A stretch of 64,000 nucleotides of DNA from Flavobacterium oncorhynchi (GCF_002217355.1 NZ_MUHA01000031.1:1-64000); one strand, 5' to 3'; shown: positions 51,413 to 60,040, counted from the stretch's first letter. Numbers and translations are program-made. Notes: generated by a model not told the origin, from the letters alone.

Positions 51413-52966
51413 TTATGCTTTGTTTTCTTTTCTTTTTCTCCAGAAGAATTCTCCAACGAAGTAAAGACCAAGAACAATTAAGAAATATTTGAAGTAAGAT
51501 TGTGGCTGTCCTTCGCCATCAACAGTTGTAAATACACGGTTCCAACGTATTTTGTTGATGCCTTTTCCGTTTGTATCCCAACTCATCCAAATAAAAACAG
51601 GTTTTCCAACAATGTGATTTTCTGGAACGTAACCCCAAAAACGGCTGTCTTCAGAGTTGTGACGATTGTCTCCCATCATCCAGTAATAATTTTGTTTGAA
51701 GGTGTAAGTGTTAGCTTGTTTCCCATTAATAAAAAACTGAGAATTTTTTAATTCTAAAGTGTTTCCTTCATAATTGGTGATAATGTCTTTGTAGAATGGC
51801 AAAGATTCATTTGTTAATGCAACTGTTTTGCCAGCTTCTGGAATATAAATTGGACCGTAGTTGTCTTCATTCCATTTATTGATATGTGGGAACACAGCAT
51901 TGTTTGTTCTTGTTTCAATTTTTCGTACTACAGCAGTAACACCCGGAGTGTTTTTTATGCGTTCAGCGCTTGCTTCGGTTAATGAACCAAAATAAAGAGT
52001 GTCTCTTTTTTCGCTTCTAAAACCTGCTGGATCTGTAATGTCTAATTCTTTAAGTAACGATTCAAAATCGATGCTTGTTTTTCCGTCTAATGCTACAGCA
52101 TAAGAATATTGTGGTTTAGCTCGCTCTGGTAAAACTAATTTTTTTCCGTTAATGTAAACAAAACCATCTTTTATTGACAAGCTGTCTCCAGGAATACCAA
52201 CACATCTTTTTACGTAATTTGATCTTTTATCGATAGGTTTAATAACGCCCGGTCTTCCTTTTGGTTCGTAAAAATAATGTACGGTATCAACAGGCCAGTT
52301 GAAAACTACAATGTCTGTACGTTTGATTTTTTCTAGAGCAGGCAGTCTAAAATAAGGTAATTGAGGCCAGCTTAAGTATGATTTTCTTTTTGTTAACGGA
52401 ATAGAGTCGTGAACCATTGGCAATGCAATTGTAGTCATTGGTACTCTAGGGCCGTAATTTATTTTACTCACAAATAGGAAGTCACCAATTAAAAGAGATT
52501 TTTCAAGAGATGATGTAGGAATTGTATAAGGTTGAACAACGTAAGTATGTACTAAAGTTGCAACAATAACGGCAAAAAGCAATGAGCTGATTGTATCGGC
52601 TGTTTTGTTATCAGGTGTCAGTTTTCTGTCTGCATTATACTCTAATTTTTGAGTATAGTTTACATAATAAATATAAAAACCAAGAGTAAAAAGACCTAGA
52701 ATAGTATCTAATGTAGATTTTTTACCAAAAGTTCTTAAAGTTTCAACCCAAACAACAGGAAACATAATTAAGTTGATAATTGGAATGAAAAGCAAAAATG
52801 TCCACCAAGTTGGGCGGCCAATTATTTTCATTAAAACAATCGAATTATAAACTGGAATTGCAGCTTCCCAGCTTTTTCTACCCGCTGCCAGATACAGTTT
52901 CCAAGTTCCTGCAAAGTGGATGATTTGTACTGCTAAGAAAAATACGAACCAAGAATATAGTGTCAT
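51413..52966 (-). CDS. lepB: Signal peptidase I with extended N-terminal membrane region
   Basis: Serine/lysine protease that removes signal peptides at the periplasmic face of the inner membrane. The 517-residue length is well above the usual 200-350. About four membrane segments occupy residues 1-145 (a DUF5684-like region with RKSWEAAIPVYNSIVLMKIIG seen in parts). The catalytic domain has Ser153 in PTSSLEKSLLIGD and Lys253 in NYVKRCVGIPGD, then MMGDNRHNSEDSRFWGYVP near 458. Insertions between these boxes account for the extra length, and one membrane segment closes the chain. It probably belongs to the parA-parB-DUF5683-dapB-lepB operon. Confidence 0.95.
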   Translation of the reverse strand: MTLYSWFVFFLAVQIIHFAGTWKLYLAAGRKSWEAAIPVYNSIVLMKIIGRPTWWTFLLFIPIINLIMFPVVWVETLRTFGKKSTLDTILGLFTLGFYIYYVNYTQKLEYNADRKLTPDNKTADTISSLLFAVIVATLVHTYVVQPYTIPTSSLEKSLLIGDFLFVSKINYGPRVPMTTIALPMVHDSIPLTKRKSYLSWPQLPYFRLPALEKIKRTDIVVFNWPVDTVHYFYEPKGRPGVIKPIDKRSNYVKRCVGIPGDSLSIKDGFVYINGKKLVLPERAKPQYSYAVALDGKTSIDFESLLKELDITDPAGFRSEKRDTLYFGSLTEASAERIKNTPGVTAVVRKIETRTNNAVFPHINKWNEDNYGPIYIPEAGKTVALTNESLPFYKDIITNYEGNTLELKNSQFFINGKQANTYTFKQNYYWMMGDNRHNSEDSRFWGYVPENHIVGKPVFIWMSWDTNGKGINKIRWNRVFTTVDGEGQPQSYFKYFLIVLGLYFVGEFFWRKRKENKA

Positions 52967-53033
52967 AGTTTTTGTGTTTTTATGTTTTAAACTTTAGGTT
53001 ATTCTTATGTAGAAATCTTAAGTTTAGTATGTT

Positions 53034-53735
53034 TTATTTTAGATTTAATACATCTTTCATGCTGTAGATTCCTGTTTTACCAGCAAGCCATTCAGCAGCG
53101 ATTACTGCACCTAGAGCAAAACCTTCGCGGTTGTGAGCAGTATGTTTTAGTTCGATGCTGTCGACAATTGAGTCGTATGTTACGGTATGAGTGCCAGGAA
53201 CGTCTCCAATTCTTTTCGCTTCAATATGAATTTCGCCTTGTTTAGCATCATCTAAAGTCCAATTTGCATAACTGCTGTTTTCAATAACGCCTTTTGCTAA
53301 AGAAATAGCTGTTCCGCTTGGAGCATCTAGTTTTTGAGTGTGATGAATTTCTTCCATCGATACTTTATACGAATCAAATTGCGACATTATCTTGGCTAAA
53401 TATTCATTTAATTCAAAGAAAATATTAACTCCTAAGCTGAAATTTGAACTTGAAATAAATCCGCCTTGTTTTTCGTTGCACAGAGCGACCATTTCGTCAA
53501 AGTGTTCCAGCCATCCAGTTGTTCCAGAAACAACAGGAACATTTGCGTGAAAGCAGTTTGAAATATTATCTACGGCAGCAGTAGGAACACTAAAGTCGAT
53601 TGCGACATCAGCAGTTGAAAGTCCGTCGTAAGTATTGAATTCATCTTTCTTTAAAACAATTTCGTGACCTCTTTCTAAAGCAATTCTTTCGATTACTTTA
53701 CCCATTTTTCCGTATCCTAAAAGTGCAATTTTCAT
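53034..53735 (-). CDS. dapB: 4-hydroxy-tetrahydrodipicolinate reductase
   Basis: NAD(P)H reduction step of the diaminopimelate/lysine pathway, feeding peptidoglycan and lysine. The 233-residue protein has the nucleotide site LGYGKMGKVIE (5-15), DFSVPTA, VSGTTGW, SSNFSLGVNIFF and the catalytic block EEIHHTQKLDAPSGTA (His and Lys), then AHNREGFALGA. Slightly short relative to the 270-residue E. coli enzyme but normal for Bacteroidota. It sits between lepB and a DUF5683 gene. Confidence 0.96.
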   Translation of the reverse strand: MKIALLGYGKMGKVIERIALERGHEIVLKKDEFNTYDGLSTADVAIDFSVPTAAVDNISNCFHANVPVVSGTTGWLEHFDEMVALCNEKQGGFISSSNFSLGVNIFFELNEYLAKIMSQFDSYKVSMEEIHHTQKLDAPSGTAISLAKGVIENSSYANWTLDDAKQGEIHIEAKRIGDVPGTHTVTYDSIVDSIELKHTAHNREGFALGAVIAAEWLAGKTGIYSMKDVLNLK

Positions 53736-53772
53736 TTTATATATTTTTGATTTTAAAAGCCTTTAAAAGCTG

Positions 53773-54342
53773 TTAAAAGTGGTAATTAAAAGTTAGTCCA
53801 ACATTCGGTTTAAAAGTTACATCGGCAGGATAAATTTCCGGGCGTAATGATAATCTTTCGTTTACGTTGAATTGAATCAAGGCGGCATCGACGTTGGCAT
53901 CGATGATATTTAAAGCGTAAAAGGCAACAACAAAAAGAGCTGATAAATCTCGGTTTCGCTGGTAGAATTTTTGACCAGCAATAAGCCTGCTGTCATCTAG
54001 ATAATCGTACTTCCCGCCAGTTCCGGGGCCATAGCCTTCAAGTCGGCGTTTGTATTCATCACGATAATCATGGTATTTTTTATTATTATCGATGTAAAAG
54101 TATAAGCTGGTTCCTATGGCACCATAAACTAACGGTATTTTCCAGTATTTTTTATTATAGGCTTGACCTAAGCCAGGTAGAATTGCAGAATAAAATGCTG
54201 CTTTTGCTGGTGTCAAAGGGTCAATTTCTTGTAATTTACTTGTGTCTTTAACAACCAAAACCGTGTCTTTTTTTGTTTGAGCAAAAAGAGAAACGGTTCC
54301 TATGAGAAAGAACAATAAACTTATGGGGACAATCTTATTCAC
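53773..54342 (-). CDS. DUF5683 domain membrane protein
   Basis: A 189-residue protein with a signal peptide (about 1-21) and two or three hydrophobic segments. The diagnostic block is AAFYSAILPGLGQAYNKKYW followed by KIPLVYGAIGTSLYFYI. It starts at GTG, whose G is the last base of the parB stop (TAG/GTG sharing one base), so translation is probably coupled to parB. The gene order parA-parB-DUF5683-dapB-lepB recurs in Bacteroidota. The function of DUF5683 is unknown. Confidence 0.9.
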   Translation of the reverse strand: MNKIVPISLLFFLIGTVSLFAQTKKDTVLVVKDTSKLQEIDPLTPAKAAFYSAILPGLGQAYNKKYWKIPLVYGAIGTSLYFYIDNNKKYHDYRDEYKRRLEGYGPGTGGKYDYLDDSRLIAGQKFYQRNRDLSALFVVAFYALNIIDANVDAALIQFNVNERLSLRPEIYPADVTFKPNVGLTFNYHF

Positions 54343-55244
54343 TATCCGTTAATTAATTTTATAATTCGATTAAAGTCGGCTTCAGAACTAAATGGAATTG
54401 TAATTTTTCCTTTTCCGTTGCCAGCGACTTTTATATCAACTTTTGAACCAAAATAGTCATTGAAAGAGTTTTTTTGAGTTTCTCTAACCATAAATGAAGA
54501 ATCAGATTTTGGTTTTTGTTCTGCTTTTGGTTTTAAACTTTCGTGATAATTTTTTACTAAAGTTTCTGTTTCACGAACAGATAAATTCTGACTTACGATT
54601 TTTTGATAAATATCAGTTTGAACATCTAAGTCTTCAATATTGATAATAGCACGTCCGTGTCCCATACTGATAAAACCATCTCTAATTCCAGTTTGAATGA
54701 TTGGATCAAGTTTTAAAAGGCGTAAATAGTTGGCAATTGTTGAACGTTTTTTTCCAACACGTTCGCTCATTTGTTCCTGCGTTAATTGAATTTCGTCAAT
54801 TAAACGCTGGTATGAAAGTGCAATCTCGATTGGGTCTAAGTCATGACGTTGAATATTTTCAACCAAAGCCATTACTAAAGACTCATTGTCATTTGCAATA
54901 CGAATGTATGCAGGAACGTGAGTTAAACCTAATAAAGTTGAAGCACGTAAACGGCGTTCTCCAGAAATTAATTGGTATTTATTGAAATCTAATTTTCGAA
55001 CAGTAATAGGTTGAATTACACCAAGTTCTTTGATGGAAGTGGCTAACTCGCGTAATGATTCTTCGTTAAAATTGCTTCTAGGCTGAAACGGATTTATTTC
55101 GATAGCACTTAGTTCAAGCTCAATAATATTTCCAACAACCTTATCAGCATTTTTGTCTTCTACTGATACAATGTCGTTTTCCGGATCTTTTAATAATGCT
55201 GATAATCCTCTTCCTAAGGCTTGTTTTTTAATTGCTTTTGTCAT
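54342..55244 (-). CDS. parB: Chromosome partitioning protein ParB
   Basis: CTP-dependent DNA clamp that binds parS sites and organises the origin region. The 300-residue protein has the ParA-contact start ALGRGLSALL, the CTPase/ParB-N domain (INPFQPRSNFNEESL; ELGVIQPITVRKL; QLISGERRLRAS; ENIQRHDLDPIEIA) and the HTH (LTQEQMSERVGKKRSTIANY with LRLLKL). GHGRAI and the C-terminal dimerisation domain follow. All core boxes are intact. No full parS palindrome was seen in the window; it is encoded 5 bp after parA. Confidence 0.96.
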   Translation of the reverse strand: MTKAIKKQALGRGLSALLKDPENDIVSVEDKNADKVVGNIIELELSAIEINPFQPRSNFNEESLRELATSIKELGVIQPITVRKLDFNKYQLISGERRLRASTLLGLTHVPAYIRIANDNESLVMALVENIQRHDLDPIEIALSYQRLIDEIQLTQEQMSERVGKKRSTIANYLRLLKLDPIIQTGIRDGFISMGHGRAIINIEDLDVQTDIYQKIVSQNLSVRETETLVKNYHESLKPKAEQKPKSDSSFMVRETQKNSFNDYFGSKVDIKVAGNGKGKITIPFSSEADFNRIIKLING

Positions 55245-55249
55245 AAAAA

Positions 55250-56017
55250 CTATTTACTGTTTTTCTTTATAATTTCTTGAGCAAGGTTGATATAATTAAC
55301 TGCTCCTTTGCTGGTTGCGTCATAATTAATGATGCTTTCGCCAAAACTTGGAGCTTCGCTCAATTTAACATTTCGCTGAATTACGGTATCAAAAACCATA
55401 TCGTTAAAGTGTTTTTGAACTTCTTCTACAACCTGATTTGATAAACGTAATCTTGAGTCATACATGGTAAGTAATAATCCTTCAATATCAAGATCTGGGT
55501 TGTGTATTTTTTGAATACTTTTTATGGTATTCAATAGTTTTCCTAATCCTTCAAGTGCAAAATATTCGCATTGAATTGGAATTACTACAGAATCAGCTGC
55601 TGTTAGAGCATTCAAGGTTAATAAACCTAACGAAGGAGCACAGTCGATAATGATATAATCATATTCTTCTTTAACACTTTCTAATGCTTTTTTAAGCATG
55701 TATTCTCTGTTTTCCTTGTCAACCAATTCAATTTCGATGGCAACAAGGTCAATGTGAGCAGGTATCACGTCAACATTTGGTGCTGTGCATTGGATGATAG
55801 TTTCTTTTGGCGTGTGGCTATGTTCAAGTATTTGGTAAGTTCCAATTTCTACAGTTTCAACATCAATCCCAAGGCCAGATGTAGCATTTGCCTGAGGATC
55901 AGCATCGATAAGTAATACTTTTTTTTCTAAAACACCTAATGAGGCAGCAAGATTTACTGATGTAGTTGTCTTTCCAACGCCTCCTTTTTGATTAGCAATC
56001 GCAATGATTTTGCCCAT
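55250..56017 (-). CDS. parA: Chromosome partitioning ATPase ParA
   Basis: Deviant Walker-A ATPase that positions the chromosome origin with ParB. The 255-residue protein opens IAIANQKGGVGKTTTSVNLA (deviant Walker A). VLLIDADPQANATSGLG, YDYIIIDCAPSLGLLTLNAL and VIPIQCEYFALEGL follow, then NVKLSEAPSFG. Its short N-terminus without HTH is that of chromosomal Soj/ParA. It leads the par-dapB-lepB operon. This location does not prove proximity to the replication origin. Confidence 0.96.
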   Translation of the reverse strand: MGKIIAIANQKGGVGKTTTSVNLAASLGVLEKKVLLIDADPQANATSGLGIDVETVEIGTYQILEHSHTPKETIIQCTAPNVDVIPAHIDLVAIEIELVDKENREYMLKKALESVKEEYDYIIIDCAPSLGLLTLNALTAADSVVIPIQCEYFALEGLGKLLNTIKSIQKIHNPDLDIEGLLLTMYDSRLRLSNQVVEEVQKHFNDMVFDTVIQRNVKLSEAPSFGESIINYDATSKGAVNYINLAQEIIKKNSK

Positions 56018-56321
56018 TTATTTTCTGAATTTTGAACCGTAAAAATACAATTATTTATGGTTTTTGAAAATCTATTTTGTAAACATTTAATAAACGTTGG
56101 TTAATCGTTGTGCGATGCGTGTTTTACAGATTTAATTTTTAATGTATGTTTAAAAGAATAACGAAATTTTGTTCGGTTTCGTCTTTTGATTTGGCCAAAA
56201 GGCTGGAATTGTAACTTGATTTTTGAGATCAACTCAAAAAACAAATGTTTCCCTTTGAATTTTTTGCTAAAGCTCGACAAGGCAGTCAGGCTGAAATTGC
56301 TTTAATTGATTTGTTTGCAGT
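56018..56321. other. Intergenic region, nothing firm
   Basis: About 300 bp of A+T-rich sequence between the RlpA-like gene and parA. It must hold the parA promoter on the minus strand, but I could not place a convincing TTG/TAnnTTTG pair. A 26-codon plus-strand frame at 56245-56325 is discussed under rejected items. Confidence 0.4.
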
Positions 56322-56726
56322 TTAGTTTTTTAAAACTTCAATTTTGACTTTAAGCGAACCGCTTCCTTTATTTGAGGCAATTTTCATAAAAGCTTTTTTG
56401 GTAAGATCAATTTCTCTTCTTTTACTATAAGGTCCTCGATCGATAACTTCTACAATAACTGATTTATTATTTTTTTCGTTTGTGATTTTTAGTTTTGTTC
56501 CAAATGGAAACTTTTTATGAGCAGCCGTAAATTTACTGTTATTGAACCTTCTGCCGCTGGCTGTTCGCTTTCCGTTGAACTTGTCGTTGTAATAAGAAGC
56601 ATGTGCATTGGTTTTGTATAAAGTGTATTTTTCGGTCTTTTCGTTTGACTCTTTAGCGGATGTTTTTTTTTGTGCAACCGCTAATGAGGAAATAATTAAA
56701 AGAATAAAGAGGGCTATTTTTTTCAT
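56322..56726 (-). CDS. RlpA-like double-psi beta-barrel protein
   Basis: Exported protein of the RlpA/septal-ring lytic transglycosylase family, which acts on peptidoglycan lacking stem peptides. From the ATG at 56726 the chain is 134 residues: a signal peptide (MKKIALFILLIISSLAVAQ), a Lys-rich spacer, then the DPBB domain (ASYYNDKFNGKRTASGRRFN; AAHKKFPFGTKLKIT; VEVIDRGPYSKRREIDLTKKAF). The conserved Asp in DRGP and the YxDxFxGxxTASG box are present. It lacks the SPOR domain of longer RlpA proteins. An ATG eight codons upstream is less likely. Confidence 0.9.
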   Translation of the reverse strand: MKKIALFILLIISSLAVAQKKTSAKESNEKTEKYTLYKTNAHASYYNDKFNGKRTASGRRFNNSKFTAAHKKFPFGTKLKITNEKNNKSVIVEVIDRGPYSKRREIDLTKKAFMKIASNKGSGSLKVKIEVLKN

Positions 56727-56963
56727 TTTAAATTTTCTTAGGGTTTGCAAAAAACGCTTATTTCAAAAAATAAACCAAACGCATTAGGTTATATTTATAA
56801 TATTGGAGGGCTGTTGAGGGATAAAGAAGGTTCTAATTAGCTTGATTATAGTGTAATAATAAAATAGACGTTTTTTGCTGAGAAAGAAGAATTCGAGCCT
56901 GAGTTCTTTTCGATTACAATCGGGATGTAATAAGTGTTGATTCTTTTCAGCGTAATGCAAAAA

Positions 56964-56995
56964 AAAAGTCTTTCCAAAAAAATGAAAAGACTTTT
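56964..56995 (-). terminator. Terminator of a former minus-strand tRNA gene
   Basis: The stem pairs AAAAGTCTTT with AAAGACTTTT around a short loop. The nine A at 56959-56967 form a T-run on the minus strand. It sits immediately downstream (in minus-strand sense) of the tRNA-like 3' end at 56996-57018, exactly where a tRNA terminator belongs. Confidence 0.7.
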
Positions 56996-57018
56996 GTCGG
57001 GGTGGCAGGACGACCTGC
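56996..57018 (-). other. tRNA 3'-end remnant, candidate attachment-site scar
   Basis: Read on the minus strand, 57018-56996 gives GGCAGG-TCGT-CCTGCC then CACCCCGAC. That is a T-arm stem and the 3' acceptor strand with discriminator A of a tRNA, most like bacterial tRNA-Pro (5' end CGGGGTG expected). The T-loop is four bases (TCGT) instead of seven, and no D-arm, anticodon arm or 5' acceptor strand precedes it. The terminator position fits a once-functional gene. Core genes lie to the left and accessory genes to the right, so I read this as the tRNA-derived end of an integrated element. Confidence 0.5.
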
Positions 57019-57213
57019 CTATTCCTTAATTCGTTGATTTTACTGGTGTTTCCAAGCACTCTTCCAAAAAGGGTAACCGAATAGGTCTCATTTAAAACGA
57101 GTTACCTTATAGCCCTTTGTGTCTCTGATCAATTTAATAGCAGTCAGTCAATGTACTTTTATATATGTAAAAGTATTAAAAATGATAATAAATTACAACA
57201 TTATTATCTCTCA

Positions 57214-57408
57214 TTAAATTATTTTATAAGCTATTAGCTTCTTTAAAAGTTTAACGACAAACAGAATGATTAGGTATCCGTTCCAGCTTTTCGGTTTGCG
57301 AATCGTTGACCTTTCAATATTGATCCACATTTTTGACTTTATATCGTCTGGCAAGTTTCCCTTAATTGGTATTTTATCCCACTCAACTTGCAGACTATTG
57401 GATTTCAT
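57214..57408 (-). CDS. Small hypothetical protein, possibly a membrane-anchored fragment
   Basis: A 64-residue frame, 47 bp beyond the last metallophosphoesterase gene. The N-terminal half is polar (WDKIPIKGNLPDDIKSKMW), then IERSTIRKPKSWNGY and a hydrophobic stretch LIILFVVKLLKK at the end. The layout of a polar helix followed by a basic then hydrophobic segment resembles the start of FecR-type anti-sigma factors, so it might be a truncated one. It may equally not be a gene. The 57019-57213 stretch on its left shows no other feature. Confidence 0.35.
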   Translation of the reverse strand: MKSNSLQVEWDKIPIKGNLPDDIKSKMWINIERSTIRKPKSWNGYLIILFVVKLLKKLIAYKII

Positions 57409-57455
57409 CTGTATTTATTTTGCAGAATTATTGGAATGAATTGCTGAGTATTTCC

Positions 57456-58193
57456 TTAATAGGCTTTGCGTAACATTGTTGCGTAAGCCGGTGGCAGAAG
57501 GCTGTTTTCAATTGCTTTTGCAGCTTTTTCTACGTCGTAGGCTACCCGCACAAATTCAACCGAAACTCTATTAGACATAGCTAACGTGCTGTTATGATCC
57601 AATGTAATAATCGTATAGCAACCCCTGGAGTCTCCATCCTTTGGCTTGCCCACAGATCCCGCATTCAAGGCATGCAAATTTTCCCCGGTAAACTCATTAT
57701 GGATGAGACGATGATAAGGCTTGTGGGTATGTCCAAATATGAGCATATCTATTCCTTTCTCCCAAAAAATATTTTTAAACTCCGCTTCATCTTTATCACA
57801 ATGCAAATATTCCTTGCTGCTATAAGGGCTGCCATGCACCATCATTATATTGAACCGCTTACCGCCGATAAGAAATTCCAGCCTAATATGGGCAGGCAGC
57901 ATCGAGAGATATTGAATATGCTCTCTATTAATAATATTACAAGCAAAGTTGTCATCATCTTTTAAAAACCTGCCGTCATTAAATATCTCGACAGCTTTCT
58001 CATCATGGTTTCCTGAGATTGTCGGTATTCGCCGCTTTCTAATCTCACTTATCACCGCATTTGGCCAGATATTATATCCGACCAGATCACCCAGACAGTA
58101 AATTGCATCTACCTTCTGCCCATCAATACTTTTGAATGCTTCCTCCAGTGCAGGAAGATTTGCATGGATATCAGATATTATTGCAATTCTCAT
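57456..58193 (-). CDS. Metallophosphoesterase, YfcE/MJ0936-like (GNHD form)
   Basis: A 245-residue calcineurin-like phosphoesterase with all five metal boxes: SDIHANLPALEEA (Asp8, His10), GDLVGYNIWPN (Asp36), GNHD (61-64), VHGSPYS and GHTHKPYH. It is a sibling of the gene upstream, sharing long blocks such as YCLGDLVGYNIWPN and the C-terminal VSVEFVRVAYDVEKAA-type segment. It ends the arsenic operon, 3 bp after the sibling gene. Such enzymes cleave phosphodiesters, including cyclic nucleotides. The link to arsenic is by operon only. Confidence 0.88.
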   Translation of the reverse strand: MRIAIISDIHANLPALEEAFKSIDGQKVDAIYCLGDLVGYNIWPNAVISEIRKRRIPTISGNHDEKAVEIFNDGRFLKDDDNFACNIINREHIQYLSMLPAHIRLEFLIGGKRFNIMMVHGSPYSSKEYLHCDKDEAEFKNIFWEKGIDMLIFGHTHKPYHRLIHNEFTGENLHALNAGSVGKPKDGDSRGCYTIITLDHNSTLAMSNRVSVEFVRVAYDVEKAAKAIENSLLPPAYATMLRKAY

Positions 58194-58196
58194 ATT

Positions 58197-58970
58197 TTAT
58201 ATTCCGTTTCTTAAGCTTTCAGCATATGCATTTGGAAGAGGACTGTTCTCGACTGCGTTTGCGGCTTTTTCAATATCATAATCAAAACGTACAAATTCGA
58301 CTGCTATGCTGTCTTTACTGAGTATGGAAGAACTGTCATCAATCGTCAATAATACATAGCCGCCTTGCGGATTTCCATCTTTAGGCTTTCCGACTGAACC
58401 TATATTAACGGCATGGCGGAAATGATCCTGCCCGTCAGCAGCTGAATTTAATATGCGGTGATACGGTTTGTGCGTATGTCCAAAGCACATGATGTCTGCA
58501 TCAGCCTGCTCCATGATGCGTAGCATACTTTTCTGGTCGCGATCCTCAAAAAGGTACTCATTTATCTTTCTAGGGCTTCCGTGTACAAGCAGCAGATTTA
58601 GCTTATCAGTATTTAATTGGAACTCGATTTTAAGGTGAGCAGGAAGAGTTCGTAAGTATTGCCTCTGCTCGTCCTTGACAATTGAATTCGTAAATGATAT
58701 GGATACGGCACCATTCGCTTTCTCATCGTCAGTTTTGTAGGCACACCCGCAATCATCGCTTGTCCTGCCAATTCCGAAATCATAATTCCCTGCAATTGTA
58801 GGAATCCCTCTTTTCCTAATTTCGTTGATTACTTCATTTGGCCAAATATTATAGCCTACCAAATCTCCGAGGCAATAAACTGCATCAGGTTTGCTTCTTT
58901 CAAGGTCTTTAAAGAATGACTCCAAAGCCGGCAGGTTGGCGTGGATGTCGCTGAATAATGCTATTTTCAT
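58197..58970 (-). CDS. Metallophosphoesterase, YfcE/MJ0936-like (GNYD form)
   Basis: A 257-residue paralogue of its downstream neighbour. The boxes are FSDIHANLPALES (Asp8, His10), GDLVGYNIWPN (Asp36), VHGSPRK and GHTHKPYH. The third box, however, reads GNYD (61-64): the His that normally acts as proton donor is Tyr. It is followed by DDCGCAYKTDDEK, a Cys pair typical of a widespread GNYD subgroup as I recall it. Its ATG overlaps the stop of the ArsO-like gene by 4 bp (ATGA), so it is translationally coupled to the arsenic genes. Confidence 0.88.
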   Translation of the reverse strand: MKIALFSDIHANLPALESFFKDLERSKPDAVYCLGDLVGYNIWPNEVINEIRKRGIPTIAGNYDFGIGRTSDDCGCAYKTDDEKANGAVSISFTNSIVKDEQRQYLRTLPAHLKIEFQLNTDKLNLLLVHGSPRKINEYLFEDRDQKSMLRIMEQADADIMCFGHTHKPYHRILNSAADGQDHFRHAVNIGSVGKPKDGNPQGGYVLLTIDDSSSILSKDSIAVEFVRFDYDIEKAANAVENSPLPNAYAESLRNGI

Positions 58971-60040
58971 GATACTATTGATTTAGATTCACTTAGGTAT
59001 TCACTTATTTGATTTACCGTTTGTTTGGCATTCCTGTTAATTCCAATTAAAGTTGCTGAGGCATAGCCTGTCCAACTGCCATAACCCGCAAGCCATAACC
59101 CTGACACTTCCAAAGCACGGCTTTCTTCTGTTTTCACAATGCCTCTTTCATCGGTTGAAACGAGGTCTTTTAGATATGAGGTGGCATAGCCGAAACCGGT
59201 ACACCAGATGATGGCATCAAATTCCTCCTTAGTACCATCTTCCCAGACTACGCCATTTTCATACAGGCTTTCAAATTTCCCTGATGAATTAAGTGTATTC
59301 CTGGAACGAGCTTCCTTGACCGGCGGTACCATGACGATATTTCCCAGATCATAATTGGCGGCATCGAAAGGTTTTCCTTCTTTCTCTGCGTTGTATTTTG
59401 CCGATGCTACATTGAACAGATAGAATCCATCAACATCATCGGGCAGGTATTGCGGTGGCTTTCTAGTCGACCATTTTACAATGGCGACTTTTGATACTTC
59501 AGCTACAATTTGAGCTCCTGAATTGCCTTCGCCTACGACCAGTACCTTTAGGCTTTTAAATGGTTCGGGATTCTTGTATTGGGCAGAGTGTATTTGTATT
59601 CCGGTAAATGTGGCGATGCCCTTTACCTCTGGAACAAAAGGATTTTCCCATGTTCCGGTTGCGGCAATAATTGTCCTTGCAAAATATTCGCCCTTGCTTG
59701 TGCTGATTCTGAATATGCTGTTTTCGGATGTAATGGTGTTTACATTTACATTCCGTTCAATAGGGAGCTGGTAGTGCTGTTCGTATTGGCACAGATAATC
59801 GATCACTTCCTGTTTTAATGGAAACAAATTTTCTGATTTAGGCATCAGCCACCCCGGAAGGGAGCTGTGCTGTGCGGGTGAAAACAGGGTGAGGCTGTCC
59901 CAGGTATTGCGCCATGCTCCACCACAACGTTCCTGCTTATCCAAGATGAGGTACTCTAATTTACTTCGTCTTAGATAATAGCCACACGCCAAGCCGCTTT
60001 GGCCTCCGCCTATAATAATACTATCAAATATTTTATCCAT
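58967..60040 (-). CDS. arsO: FAD/NAD(P)-binding monooxygenase, ArsO-like
   Basis: A 357-residue flavoprotein with two dinucleotide sites, IIGGGQSGLACGYYL (FAD, 9-23) and VLVVGEGNSGAQIV (NADPH). Between them ATGTWENPFVPEVKG resembles the FxGxxxHxxxW/F-type linker of flavin monooxygenases. DKQERCGGAWRNTWDSLTLF and a final WLAGYGSWTGYASATLIGI are typical of proteins annotated ArsO in arsenic operons. The substrate is unproven; the trait in arsenic resistance is by association. A 78-bp gap separates it from acr3, larger than others in the operon, but no promoter was recognised there. Confidence 0.82.
   Translation of the reverse strand: MDKIFDSIIIGGGQSGLACGYYLRRSKLEYLILDKQERCGGAWRNTWDSLTLFSPAQHSSLPGWLMPKSENLFPLKQEVIDYLCQYEQHYQLPIERNVNVNTITSENSIFRISTSKGEYFARTIIAATGTWENPFVPEVKGIATFTGIQIHSAQYKNPEPFKSLKVLVVGEGNSGAQIVAEVSKVAIVKWSTRKPPQYLPDDVDGFYLFNVASAKYNAEKEGKPFDAANYDLGNIVMVPPVKEARSRNTLNSSGKFESLYENGVVWEDGTKEEFDAIIWCTGFGYATSYLKDLVSTDERGIVKTEESRALEVSGLWLAGYGSWTGYASATLIGINRNAKQTVNQISEYLSESKSIVS

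Noticed and set aside
54565..54580. TGTTTCACG inside parB resembling half of a parS site
   Set aside because: Only the left nine bases of the 16-bp palindrome are present, and they encode the RETETLV segment of ParB, so this is coding sequence.
56245..56325. 26-codon plus-strand frame reading MFPFEFFAKARQGSQAEIA
   Set aside because: Too short to support, no promoter seen, and its end overlaps the stop of the RlpA-like gene.
56784..57059. 91-codon minus-strand frame across the terminator and tRNA-like end
   Set aside because: It translates straight through the terminator hairpin and the tRNA remnant and has no family-like sequence.
57069..57115. GGTAAC...GTTACC hairpin just inside the island
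   Set aside because: The stem is short and the loop long, without a T-run, so I could not tell it from chance.
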